A stretch of DNA of 22,964 nucleotides from Pseudomonadota bacterium. Lineage in GTDB: Bacteria; Pseudomonadota; Alphaproteobacteria; Rhizobiales; Phreatobacteraceae. The notes under the pieces were generated by a model. It did not search any database and was not told where the DNA came from. It saw nothing but the letters and a program-made list of their open reading frames with translations. The translations under genes were made by a program, and so were the position numbers. Where the stretch lies: assembly GCA_023416965.1 (NCBI GenBank), contig JAEZGJ010000188.1, forward strand, positions 1 to 22,964, given 5' to 3'. Below, one piece after another: positions 1 through 7,257 of this stretch (positions within the stretch are counted from its first letter, which is position 1; the number at the start of each line of letters is the position of its first letter).

Positions 1-869
1 TTCTGGATGCGTTCGCCGAAGAGCCCGCGCGGCCGCATCAGCAGCACCAGCACCATCAGCAGATAGACCGAGGCTTCCGTCGCCGCGGGGTAGAAATGGG
101 CGGCGACGCCGCGGGTCATGCCGACGATGGCGGCGGCCGCCACCACGCCCCAGAAGGAGCCGAGGCCGCCGATCACCACCACCACGAAGGCGAAGGTGAT
201 GATCTCCTGGCCCATGGCCGGATGGACGCCGGCAATCGGGGCGATGAGCACGCCGGCGAGCGCCGCAAGGCCGACGCCGATCATCACCACCGCCGTCATG
301 TACGGCTTCAGCGAGATGCCGAGGGCCCCCACCATGTCCGGGTTCTGCACGCCGGCCCGCACCACCTTGCCGAAGGCGGTCTTCGTCAGGAGGATCCACA
401 GGCCGAGCACGGCGAGCGCGGTGATCCCCAGGGTGATGAGGCGGTAGCGCGAATAGACGAAGTCGCCGAGGAAGACCTGGCCGCGCAGCGCCTGCGGGAT
501 CGAGAAGGGGATGGGGGCCGCGCCGTAGAGGATGCGCAGGGTCTGCTCGGCCACCATGGCGAGTCCGAAGGTGAGCAGCAGGCCGAGGATCGGATCGGCA
601 TTGTAGAAGCGCCGGAGCAGGTAGCGCTCCACGATCATGCCGATCAGCGCGACGATCAGCGGCGAGACGACCAGCGCCCCGCCGAAGCCGATGCGGTCGG
701 CCAGCGTCACCGCGAGATAGGCGCCGATGGCGTAGAAGGCGCCGTGGGCGAGGTTCACGATGCCGCCGAGCGAGAAGATCATCGACAGGCCGAGCGCGAT
801 CATCAGGTAGTAGGACCCGGCGAGCAGGCCGTTGAGGATCTGCGAAAGCAGAGGGATCAGGTCAGGCAC
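1..869 (-). CDS. Branched-chain amino acid-type ABC transporter permease (LivH family), C-terminus cut by window edge
   Basis: I translated this reading frame by hand from the reverse strand; it is open to the window edge, so the last residues of the protein are missing. It begins VPDLIPLLSQILNGLLAGSY and continues with the LivH hallmarks ALGLSMIFSLGGIVNLAHGAFY and later AGVQNPDMVGALGI and VVVVIGGLGSFWGVVAAA, close to RPRGLFGE at the edge. These are typical of the inner-membrane permease that pairs with LivM in HAAT-family importers of branched-chain amino acids, amides and other carboxylates. About 289 residues are visible, near the usual full length of about 290. The start is GTG; the next in-frame ATG falls inside the first membrane helix, so GTG is preferred, although the SD signal is weak. 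It lies 134 nt downstream of the substrate-binding protein gene on the same strand, as expected for one operon. Substrate specificity cannot be read from the permease. Confidence 0.93.
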   Translation of the reverse strand, partial: MPDLIPLLSQILNGLLAGSYYLMIALGLSMIFSLGGIVNLAHGAFYAIGAYLAVTLADRIGFGGALVVSPLIVALIGMIVERYLLRRFYNADPILGLLLTFGLAMVAEQTLRILYGAAPIPFSIPQALRGQVFLGDFVYSRYRLITLGITALAVLGLWILLTKTAFGKVVRAGVQNPDMVGALGISLKPYMTAVVMIGVGLAALAGVLIAPIAGVHPAMGQEIITFAFVVVVIGGLGSFWGVVAAAAIVGMTRGVAAHFYPAATEASVYLLMVLVLLMRPRGLFGERIQ

Positions 870-1003
870 GGGATCGTCTCGGTTCGAGGGCTATCGAGCC
901 CGGAGGCCGGCAGTCCGCAGCCGTGATCGGACAGCCCCGGGGCGTCCGATTGCCGACTGCCGACTGCCGCGGGGGCGGCCGGAGACCGCCCCCGTCATTC
1001 ATC

Positions 1004-2257
1004 TCACGCCCGGAACGTGCACTTGTTCTCGTCGTCGGTCGCCGCGATCACCTCGAGGCTCTCATTGGCTGCGGGGACGGGCGGCGATGAGGTGAAGATG
1101 TCGTACTGGTTCTTGATCTGAGCCGCCGGCAGGGCGGTGATCGCGTACATCTCCATCATCATCTGATGGTCCTTGGCGCGGAAATAGCCCTCGCGGGTCT
1201 TCAGGAGGTCGAACTTGGCGCCCTTCTCGAAATGCTCGACGATCTTCACGGGATCGGTCGACTTCGTCTCGGTGATCGCCTGCGCCACGACCTTCATGGA
1301 GCAGTAGTCGCCCCAGGCCTGGTTCTCCGGCATGCGGTTCCACTTCTTCTGGAAGCCGGCGACGAAGGCCTTGGAACCGGGGGTATCGATGAGGTGGTGC
1401 CAAACGACCGGCCAGGTGCCGCCGAAATTGCCCTTGCCCGCGCCCCAGGCGAGCGCCGTGTCGAAGCCGAAGCCGGCGACCGGGAAGGTCAGGCCGAACT
1501 CGGCATATTGCTTGAGGAAGTTGGTGATTTGCGTGCCCGCGAGATTGAGGCAGACCACGTCCGGCCGGGCCTGGCGGATCTTCAGCAGGAAGGGCGAGAA
1601 GTCCGCAAGGTCGGTCGGGATCAGGTCGTCGCCGGCATGGTTGCCGCCGTTCGCCGCCATGTAGCGCTTGGCGACGTTGAGGAGGTCGTGGCCGAAGGCA
1701 TAGTCCGCCGTCAGCGAGTACCATTTCTTGCCCGTGACGAGGCCGTCGCGGATCAGCGAGCGGCCCACCGCCTTCACGTACATCGAGTTCTGCGCCTCGA
1801 TGTGGAACATGAACTTCTGGCAGTCGGACCCGCGCAGCGCATCGGAATTGGCGCCGGTATTGATGAACAGCACTTTTTCGCGCTGCACGACCTGGGCGAT
1901 GGCGAGAGCCGAGGCCGAGGAGATCTCGCCCAGCAGTGCGACGATCTTGTCGCGCTGGACGAGGCGCTCCGCCTTGGCCGAGGCCTGCTGCGGGTTGGGG
2001 CTGTCGTCGAGGATGAGTTCGAGCTTGCGACCCATGATGCCGCCGCTCGCATTGATCTCCTCCGCCGCGAGCTGGGCGGCCTGGGCGGCATATTCGCCCA
2101 AGGGGCCGAGGAAGCCGGTGCGCGGCGTGATATGGCCGATCTTGATGGCTTCGGCCTGGGCGTAGCTGATGGCAGGCGCCCCCAGCGTGCCCAGCGCCGC
2201 GGCGCCGGCCGAGGCCTTGATGAGGGTGCGGCGTGACAGGCTTGTGTCGAGCGGCAT
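1004..2257 (-). CDS. ABC transporter substrate-binding protein, LivK/Peripla_BP_6 type, with Tat-like signal
   Basis: This is a 417-aa periplasmic binding protein of the branched-chain amino acid (HAAT) type. The mature part starts near IKIGHITPRTGFLGPLGEYA, typical of the type I periplasmic-binding fold, and shows the usual RDKIVALLGEISSASALA segment where the ligand cleft forms. The N-terminus has a twin-arginine motif (SRRTLIKA, residues 8-15), a hydrophobic stretch and a probable AQA cleavage site near residue 35, so Tat export is likely. The ATG at 2257 is preferred over a longer TTG start at 2290 because AAGGAG lies seven bases upstream of it. It is the first gene of a leftward operon with the LivH permease, and is divergent from a GntR regulator with a palindromic site between them. 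The ligand is unknown: members of this family bind amino acids, amides, aromatic acids or short carboxylates. Confidence 0.93.
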   Translation of the reverse strand: MPLDTSLSRRTLIKASAGAAALGTLGAPAISYAQAEAIKIGHITPRTGFLGPLGEYAAQAAQLAAEEINASGGIMGRKLELILDDSPNPQQASAKAERLVQRDKIVALLGEISSASALAIAQVVQREKVLFINTGANSDALRGSDCQKFMFHIEAQNSMYVKAVGRSLIRDGLVTGKKWYSLTADYAFGHDLLNVAKRYMAANGGNHAGDDLIPTDLADFSPFLLKIRQARPDVVCLNLAGTQITNFLKQYAEFGLTFPVAGFGFDTALAWGAGKGNFGGTWPVVWHHLIDTPGSKAFVAGFQKKWNRMPENQAWGDYCSMKVVAQAITETKSTDPVKIVEHFEKGAKFDLLKTREGYFRAKDHQMMMEMYAITALPAAQIKNQYDIFTSSPPVPAANESLEVIAATDDENKCTFRA

Positions 2258-2350
2258 CGGACGTCTCCTTGGCAGTGTTTCCAGGCCCAAATCACCCGAG
2301 CGGAGGCGTTGATCGCCCCTCGCCGACGGCTAGCGGTGGCTTGCCGTGAT

Positions 2351-2362
2351 CTGTGATCACAG
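2351..2362. promoter_or_regulatory. Candidate GntR operator, 12-bp perfect palindrome
   Basis: CTGTGATCACAG is a perfect inverted repeat, and a further GTGATC sits just before it, making a partial direct repeat. It lies between the start of the leftward ABC transporter gene (2257) and the rightward GntR-family gene (2453). FadR/FCD regulators commonly bind short palindromes with a TGT-ACA or GT-AC core, so autoregulation plus control of the transporter is a reasonable inference. No binding is proven. Confidence 0.5.
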
Positions 2363-2438
2363 TTATGGTTTCTCAAACGGCCGGTTTTGTCCAGCCCCCT
2401 CGGTGAGGGCTGCGCGCCGGGCCGAACGGAACGCTGTC

Positions 2439-2456
2439 ATGAGTGTTGCGGCATGA
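2439..2456 (+). other. Possible five-codon leader minicistron overlapping the GntR start codon
   Basis: An ATG at 2439 opens a frame of five codons (MSVAA) whose TGA stop overlaps the ATG of the GntR gene in an ATGA arrangement. A weak GGA lies about nine bases upstream. It might couple translation of the regulator, which lacks a clear SD of its own. Such short overlaps also arise by chance, so confidence is low. Confidence 0.2.
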
Positions 2457-3154
2457 CCGTCGCAGAGGCCCTGACCACCATCGGTCCGCTGGAGCGCGAG
2501 ACGCTCGGCGATCGTGTCTATGGGCACCTGCGCGAGCTTCTGATGTCCGGCCGCCTGGCCCCCGGCGACAAGCTGTCGTTGCGCGGCACGGCCGAGGCCA
2601 TGGGCGTCAGCATGATGCCGGTGCGCGAGGCGGTGAGCCGGCTCGTCGCCGACCGGGCGCTCGAGGTTGCGCCGAACCGGGCCGTTCGGGTGCCGATCAT
2701 GACGGTGGACCAGTTCCGCGAACTCACCACCGTGCGGATCGAGCTTGAAGGCTTCGCGGCGGAACGGGCCGCGGCCGCCGCCGGCCCGCAGGAGATCGCC
2801 CGTCTCGCGCAACTGGAAGAGGCCTTCCGCGCCCTCAGCCTCGTCGCCCGTCCCGATCTCGCCGAGGCGGTCCGGCTCAACAAGGACCTGCATTTTGCCA
2901 TCTACGAGGCGACGGGCCTGCCGACGCTCGCAGAGATCATCGGCGCTCTCTGGCTGAAGGCGGGTCCGGTGCTCAACCTCGATCTCGGCGCCAATCCGGA
3001 CCGGCTCGCCACCGGCGGCGCCGTGCGGTTCCATGCCGATGCGCTCGCAGCCATCCGTGCGGGAGACGGGCAGGGGGCCCGCGCCGCCATCGCCGCCGAC
3101 ATCAGCGGCGCCGCCGACTTCATCATCGCCAGGGGCGGTCTCGCCGCCGCCTGA
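2453..3154 (+). CDS. GntR family (FadR/FCD subfamily) transcriptional regulator
   Basis: A 233-aa repressor or activator. Residues roughly 10-75 form the winged helix-turn-helix: LGDRVYGHLRELLMSGRLAP, then GDKLSLRGTAEAMGVSMMPV and REAVSRLVADRALE, the classic GntR pattern ending in a wing (PNRAVRVP). The remainder is an all-helical FCD ligand domain, with the metal-site elements NKDLHFAIYEATG and RFHADALAAIRAGD visible (Asp, His, His). Ligands of FCD regulators are usually organic acids tied to neighbouring catabolic genes. The ATG at 2453 is chosen because the HTH starts soon after it; a TTG at 2387 in the same frame would add 22 residues unlike the family. It is divergent from the ABC transporter and only 28 nt ahead of the dehydrogenase, so it probably controls both sides. 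Confidence 0.92.
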   Translation: MTVAEALTTIGPLERETLGDRVYGHLRELLMSGRLAPGDKLSLRGTAEAMGVSMMPVREAVSRLVADRALEVAPNRAVRVPIMTVDQFRELTTVRIELEGFAAERAAAAAGPQEIARLAQLEEAFRALSLVARPDLAEAVRLNKDLHFAIYEATGLPTLAEIIGALWLKAGPVLNLDLGANPDRLATGGAVRFHADALAAIRAGDGQGARAAIAADISGAADFIIARGGLAAA

Positions 3155-3182
3155 GGCGGACGACAATCAGGGAGAGTGAACC

Positions 3183-3959
3183 ATGGATCTCGGCATCAGG
3201 GGCCTGCGCGTCCTCGTCACGGCGGGCGCGGGCGGCATCGGCCGCGAGGTGGCGCGGGCCTTCGTGGAGGAGGGCGCCCGCGTCCACATCTGCGACGTGG
3301 ACCGCGACGCCATTGCCGAACTCGCCCGCACCGACCCCGCGATCACCTCCTCCTTCTGCGACGTGGCCGACCGCAGCCAGGTCGCCGACCTCTTCGCCAC
3401 CGCCCTCGACCGGCTCGGCGGGCTCGACGTTCTCGTCAACAATGCCGGGATCGCCGGCCCCACCGGCCGGGTTGAGGAGATCAATCCGGAGGACTGGGAC
3501 CGCTGCATCGAGGTCTGCCTCACCAGCCAGTTCAACTGCGCCCGCCTCGCCGTGCCGCACCTGAAGGCGAGCACCAATGCCTCGATCATCAATCTCGCCT
3601 CCGTTGCCGGCCGCTTCGGCTTCGCCTTGCGCACGCCCTATGCGGCGGCCAAGTGGGGCGTGGTCGGCTTCACCAAGTCCCTCGCCATCGAGCTCGGCGA
3701 GTTCGGCATCCGGGTGAACGCCATCCTGCCCGGCCTCGTCGAGGGCGATCGCATTCGCCGTGTGCTGGAGGCCAAGGCCCAGTCGCGCGGCGTCTCCTTC
3801 CGCGAGATGGAGGCACAGGCCGTGGCCTATACCTCCCTGAAGACCTTCGTCACCGCCCGCCAGCTCGCCGATCAGATGCTGTTCCTGGCCTCGCCGAAGG
3901 GAAAAACCATTTCGGGCCAGGCCCTGTCGATCTGCGGCGACATGCAGATGCTGACGTAA
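3183..3959 (+). CDS. SDR family NAD(P)-dependent oxidoreductase
   Basis: This 258-aa protein is a classical short-chain dehydrogenase/reductase. The Rossmann glycine motif TAGAGGIG is at residues 13-20, the acidic CDVD after beta-2 (residues 37-40) suggests NAD rather than NADP, NNAG is at 86-89, and the catalytic set is Ser140, Tyr153 and Lys157 (YAAAK). The length is normal for the family. GGGAGAG about ten bases before the ATG serves as ribosome binding site. It follows the GntR regulator by 28 nt and precedes the phosphoesterase, so the three are likely cotranscribed. The substrate is probably a secondary alcohol or hydroxy acid brought in by the adjacent LivK/LivH transporter, but that is inference from context only; SDR sequence alone does not fix the substrate. 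Confidence 0.93.
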   Translation: MDLGIRGLRVLVTAGAGGIGREVARAFVEEGARVHICDVDRDAIAELARTDPAITSSFCDVADRSQVADLFATALDRLGGLDVLVNNAGIAGPTGRVEEINPEDWDRCIEVCLTSQFNCARLAVPHLKASTNASIINLASVAGRFGFALRTPYAAAKWGVVGFTKSLAIELGEFGIRVNAILPGLVEGDRIRRVLEAKAQSRGVSFREMEAQAVAYTSLKTFVTARQLADQMLFLASPKGKTISGQALSICGDMQMLT

Positions 3960-4031
3960 GGGGTGTCGCAGCAACCGGACCGCCAGTTCCCGCCCTTGGA
4001 ATCACCGCCCATCCGTGCGAGGCCAGCGGGC

Positions 4032-4865
4032 GTGACCGTCATCGCCCATCTCTCCGACCTGCACCTGACTCCGGTGCCCTTTCCCTTCGGCGAGGGGCTG
4101 AAACCGGCGCTCGGCTGGATCAACTGGGCGCGCAAGCCCGGCGCCCATGACGCCGCCCTGGCGGCGCGCGCGCTGGAGGCCGCCGCCGCCACCCGCCCCG
4201 ACCACGTGGTCGTTACCGGCGACCTGATCGAACTCGGCCTGCCGTCCGAATATGCCGCCGCCGGCGCCGCCCTCGCCGAACTTGGTGATCCCGACCGGGT
4301 TTCGTGGGCACCGGGCAACCACGACGTCTACACGCGGCGGGCCGAAGCGCGGCTGCAATTGATCCTCGGCGACTGGCTGGCAGGGACGGCTGTCGGGGAG
4401 GATTTGCGCGGGCGCTTCCCCCGCCTCGCCGTTGTCGGCCGCGTCGCGGTCGTCACCCTCTGCTCCGGCACCCCGACCTGGCTCTTCTCCGCCGAGGGGG
4501 AACTCGGCGCCGCCCAGCTCGCCCGCCTTGACGCCCTCCTCGCCGACCTTGATCGCAACACGCACCTGCCGATCGTCGCCGTCCACCACCCGCCCCACGC
4601 GCCCGTGCTGTCGAGGCTGAAGCGGCTGCGCGACGGCGATGCCCTGATGGCGCTCCTCGCCCGCCACGGCTGCCCGCTCGTCCTCCACGGCCACCTGCAC
4701 CTTGCCTGCGACACCGTCTGGACCGGCGGCGGCCGCAGCATCCATCTCGCCGGCGCGCCCTCCGCTTCCGCGGCAGGCCGCCACGGCGACGACCCCGCCG
4801 GCTTCACCCTCGTCCATGTGGACGAAGGCCTTGGCTTCCGCCTGGAGCGCCGGACACTCCCCTGA
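4032..4865 (+). CDS. Calcineurin-like metallophosphoesterase
   Basis: A 277-aa protein with the five blocks of the calcineurin-like phosphoesterase fold in order: AHLSDLHL (Asp and His metal ligands near residues 9 and 11), VVTGDLIELG, APGNHDVY, VAVHHPPHAP and LHGHLHLACD. Such enzymes hold two metal ions and cleave phosphomono- or phosphodiesters; this branch, with FPFGEGLKPALGWINW after the first motif, is found widely in alphaproteobacteria, with physiological substrate unknown to me. I favour the GTG at 4032 because homologous proteins begin immediately before the first motif and a GAGG lies upstream. An in-frame GTG at 3963, three bases past the dehydrogenase stop, would add 23 unremarkable residues. 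It is the last gene of the tight GntR-SDR-phosphoesterase run. Confidence 0.88.
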   Translation: MTVIAHLSDLHLTPVPFPFGEGLKPALGWINWARKPGAHDAALAARALEAAAATRPDHVVVTGDLIELGLPSEYAAAGAALAELGDPDRVSWAPGNHDVYTRRAEARLQLILGDWLAGTAVGEDLRGRFPRLAVVGRVAVVTLCSGTPTWLFSAEGELGAAQLARLDALLADLDRNTHLPIVAVHHPPHAPVLSRLKRLRDGDALMALLARHGCPLVLHGHLHLACDTVWTGGGRSIHLAGAPSASAAGRHGDDPAGFTLVHVDEGLGFRLERRTLP

Positions 4866-4962
4866 TTTCGCAACGGCCCCCTGCAACAAGCCGGTTGGAA
4901 TTCGAGCCGCTTGGTGCTCTTGATGTCGGCCCCCCGCCGCCTGCCCACAACGGTTGAGACCC

Positions 4963-6357
4963 ATGAACGCTCCCCTCGCGGCCTCGCAGATCGATCCCGC
5001 CCTGCTCGACGGCCTCCGCGCCCTTCTCGGCGCCCGCGTCTCGACCTCCGAATCGGACCGGGCCCAGCACGGCCGCGACGAGTCGCGCCACGCCGCCCGC
5101 CTGCCGGACGCGGTCTGCCGCGCCATGTCCACGGAAGAGGTCGCGGCCATCGTCAAGCTCTGCGCCGCCCACGGCACGCCCATCGTCGCCTACGGCGCCG
5201 GCTCCTCGCTGGAGGGCGCGCTGATCCCGCTGAAAGGCGGTGTCTCGCTCGACCTCACCGGCATGAATCAGATCCTTAGCGTCCGCGCCGAAGACCTTGA
5301 TGCGACGGTGCAAGCCGGCGTGACGCGCAAGCAGCTCAACGCCCATCTGCGCGACACAGGCCTGTTCTTCCCCGTCGATCCCGGCGCCGACGCGACCATC
5401 GGCGGCATGGCCGCGACCCGCGCGTCCGGCACCAATGCCGTGCGCTACGGCACCATGCGCGAGAACGTCGTGAATCTGACCGTGGTCCTCTCCGACGGCC
5501 GCATCATCCGCACCCGTTCGCGCGCCAAGAAGTCCTCCGCCGGCTACGATCTCACCGGTCTCTTCGTCGGCCAGGAGGGCACGCTCGGCATCATCACCGA
5601 GGTGACGGTCAGGCTCTACGGCATCCCCGAGGTCATGGCCGCGGCGACCTGCTCCTTCCCAACCGTCGAGGCGGCGGTCGACACGGTGATCCAGACGATC
5701 CAGATGGGCATTCCCATCTCGCGCGTCGAGCTGCTGGACGACCGCGCCATCGAGGCCGTGAACGCCTATTCCAAGCTCACCCTGCCGGTGACGCCGACCC
5801 TCTTCTTCGAATTCGCGGGCAGCCAGTCGGGCGTCGAGGAGCAGGCCGCCATCGTCGAGGAACTGGCCAAGGGGGAGGGGGCCAGCAACTGGCGCTGGTC
5901 CACCGATGCCGACGAGCGCTCGAAGCTCTGGCAGGCCCGCCACGACATCCACTGGGCCATCCGCGCCCTCCGGCCCGGCGCCAAGGGCTGGGGCACCGAC
6001 GTCTGCGTGCCGATCTCGGCGCTGGCCGAGGTCATCCGCGAGGTCCGCAAGGAAACCTCGCAGCAGAGCTTCGGCACGACCCTCGTCGGCCATGTCGGCG
6101 ACGGCAATTTCCACCTCGGCATGCAGATCGACCCCGATGATCCGGCCGAATGGGCCAAGGCCAACGAGATCAACGACCGCATGGTCAAGCACGCCATCCG
6201 CCTCGGCGGCACCTGCACCGGCGAGCACGGCGTCGGCATCGGCAAGATGAAGTTCATGCGCGAGGAGCACGGCGAGGCACTCGACGTCATGCATCTGATC
6301 AAGAATGCCCTCGATCCCAAGGGCATCTTCAATCCCGGCAAGGTGCTGCCGGCCTGA
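4963..6357 (+). CDS. FAD-binding oxidoreductase, D-lactate/glycolate dehydrogenase (GlcD/LDHD) family
   Basis: A 464-aa flavoprotein. The N-terminal half is a PCMH-type FAD-binding domain: PIVAYGAGSSLEGALIPLKG near residues 73-92, VDPGADATIGGMAATRASGT near 138-157 and GLFVGQEGTLGIITEV. The C-terminal FAD-oxidase domain carries HVGDGNFHLG and GTCTGEHGVGIGK, whose His residues bind the active-site metal in D-2-hydroxyacid dehydrogenases. The family oxidises D-lactate, glycolate, D-2-hydroxyglutarate or related acids and passes electrons to cytochrome c or quinone. Length and motifs are intact, closest to mitochondrial-type LDHD. ATG at 4963 is preferred to a TTG nine bases earlier. It lies 97 nt after the phosphoesterase and could share the catabolic role of this locus. 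The exact substrate is unresolved. Confidence 0.92.
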   Translation: MNAPLAASQIDPALLDGLRALLGARVSTSESDRAQHGRDESRHAARLPDAVCRAMSTEEVAAIVKLCAAHGTPIVAYGAGSSLEGALIPLKGGVSLDLTGMNQILSVRAEDLDATVQAGVTRKQLNAHLRDTGLFFPVDPGADATIGGMAATRASGTNAVRYGTMRENVVNLTVVLSDGRIIRTRSRAKKSSAGYDLTGLFVGQEGTLGIITEVTVRLYGIPEVMAAATCSFPTVEAAVDTVIQTIQMGIPISRVELLDDRAIEAVNAYSKLTLPVTPTLFFEFAGSQSGVEEQAAIVEELAKGEGASNWRWSTDADERSKLWQARHDIHWAIRALRPGAKGWGTDVCVPISALAEVIREVRKETSQQSFGTTLVGHVGDGNFHLGMQIDPDDPAEWAKANEINDRMVKHAIRLGGTCTGEHGVGIGKMKFMREEHGEALDVMHLIKNALDPKGIFNPGKVLPA

Positions 6358-6416
6358 GCATCGGGACCGGCCTGGAATAAATCGGACTCCGCCGCGGCAA
6401 AGTGCTACCGTGGCGC

Positions 6417-6677
6417 ATGTCTCAGACGGATTTCACCGCCGCTGCCGAACTCTTCGCCAACAAGCGAAAGTCGTTCCGCTCCCGCGTGCCCCTCAAGTAC
6501 AAGCGTTTCGACAGCCTCGCCGAGGCTGTCCGCTTCGCCGTCGAGGAGCTCGGCGACGATCTCAACGGCATCAACATCCGCACCGAAAGCGACGATGTCT
6601 CGGGAGCGGCCATCCGCACGCTCTACGACGACGCCGCCTATCCCCTCGAGCGAAAGGCGCTTCGGCAGGCATCATGA
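6417..6677 (+). CDS. Small conserved-looking protein of unknown function (86 aa)
   Basis: I do not recognise a named family. The protein is short and soluble, begins MSQTDFTAAAELFANKRKSF, and has a basic patch (RKSFRSRVPLKYKRF) followed by a helical segment SLAEAVRFAVEELGDDL and an acidic middle. No signal peptide or membrane helix is visible. Coding support comes from codon use like its neighbours and from the ATGA overlap of its stop with the start of the next small gene, which suggests translational coupling. SD is weak. It lies 59 nt after the flavoprotein gene and could be its operon tail or a separate unit. Confidence 0.75.
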   Translation: MSQTDFTAAAELFANKRKSFRSRVPLKYKRFDSLAEAVRFAVEELGDDLNGINIRTESDDVSGAAIRTLYDDAAYPLERKALRQAS

Positions 6678-6898
6678 CCCATCCCCTCATCGCCGCCGCC
6701 CCCGCAGGCGTCGCGGCCCTCGTCGAGGTGCGCAGCCTGGGCGGCGTCAATTTCGTCCGCCCCGACCGGGTCATCGCCATCCAGACGTCGCCCACCGGCA
6801 CGTCCCTGATCGTCATGGAGGGGGGCACGACCGTGCACTCCTCCGAGACGACGAAGGTCATCGCCGAGCGCATAGCCGCCGCCGATCGCGACCGCTGA
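6674..6898 (+). CDS. Small FlbD-like protein of unknown function (74 aa)
   Basis: A 74-aa protein starting at an ATG that overlaps the previous stop (ATGA). After an Ala-rich start the core reads VEVRSLGGVNFVRPDRVIAI, then a beta-rich segment with MEGGTTVHSSETTKVIAERI. This layout (strand, F-x-x-x-D-R-V, strand, glycine turn, then a short helix) resembles the small FlbD/YlzI-type proteins, but the resemblance is by eye only and FlbD function in flagellar regulation should not be assumed. No membrane segment is visible. Overlap with the preceding 86-aa gene indicates co-translation. Confidence 0.72.
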   Translation: MTHPLIAAAPAGVAALVEVRSLGGVNFVRPDRVIAIQTSPTGTSLIVMEGGTTVHSSETTKVIAERIAAADRDR

Positions 6899-6968
6899 CC
6901 GCTCCATCCGGATTCTCCCGACGCCGCCCGCCCGGGCAGGCGCATCCACCAGCACGACAGGTGACATC

Positions 6969-7157
6969 ATGGCTCAGCACAGGTTCAAGGTCGGCGACGT
7001 CGTCACCCTCGCCCGCTCCTTCCTCAAGATGCCGGACGGCCCCTTTGAGGTGATCCGCCTGCTGCCCTCCGATTCCGCCGATCCCGCCTATCGCATCAAG
7101 AGCCGATCGGAATCCTACGAGCGCGCCGTGCGCGAATACGAGATCACGGCGGCCTGA
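6969..7157 (+). CDS. Small conserved-looking protein, SH3-like barrel (62 aa)
   Basis: A 62-aa soluble protein: AQHRFKVGDVVTLARSF, then GPFEVIRLLPSD, AYRIKSRSESYERAVREYEI. The F-K-V-G-D-x-V opening and alternating beta pattern suggest a small SH3-like or KOW-like barrel, and proteins with this pattern are common as unnamed small proteins in rhizobial genomes. A good AGGTGA lies five bases upstream of the ATG. It is separated by 70 nt from the 74-aa gene and by 100 nt from the peptidase, so it may be its own transcript. Function unknown. Confidence 0.78.
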   Translation: MAQHRFKVGDVVTLARSFLKMPDGPFEVIRLLPSDSADPAYRIKSRSESYERAVREYEITAA

Positions 7158-7257
7158 CCGCACCCTGCATGGCTCCCATGGCGCGCCGGCCTTGCCGGCC
7201 CGCCCCTTCCGCCGCTGACTGTCGCCCTTTGACGTGACGTGAGCGAACGGGCCGGCC

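Noticed and set aside
96..926. A plus-strand frame of 276 codons at the left end
   Set aside because: It is antisense to the LivH permease, which reads clearly on the minus strand to the window edge; the plus product is His/Asp-rich nonsense.
2258..2290. A longer TTG start for the substrate-binding protein
   Set aside because: The ATG at 2257 has AAGGAG seven bases upstream and gives a normal Tat-type signal peptide.
4804..6294. A 496-codon minus-strand frame opposite the flavoprotein gene
   Set aside because: The plus-strand frame has full domain motifs; the minus frame is an Ala/Gly/Asp-rich shadow without recognisable motifs.
6674..6898. A genuine flagellar FlbD
   Set aside because: Only the general layout is similar, and no flagellar genes are present in the window.
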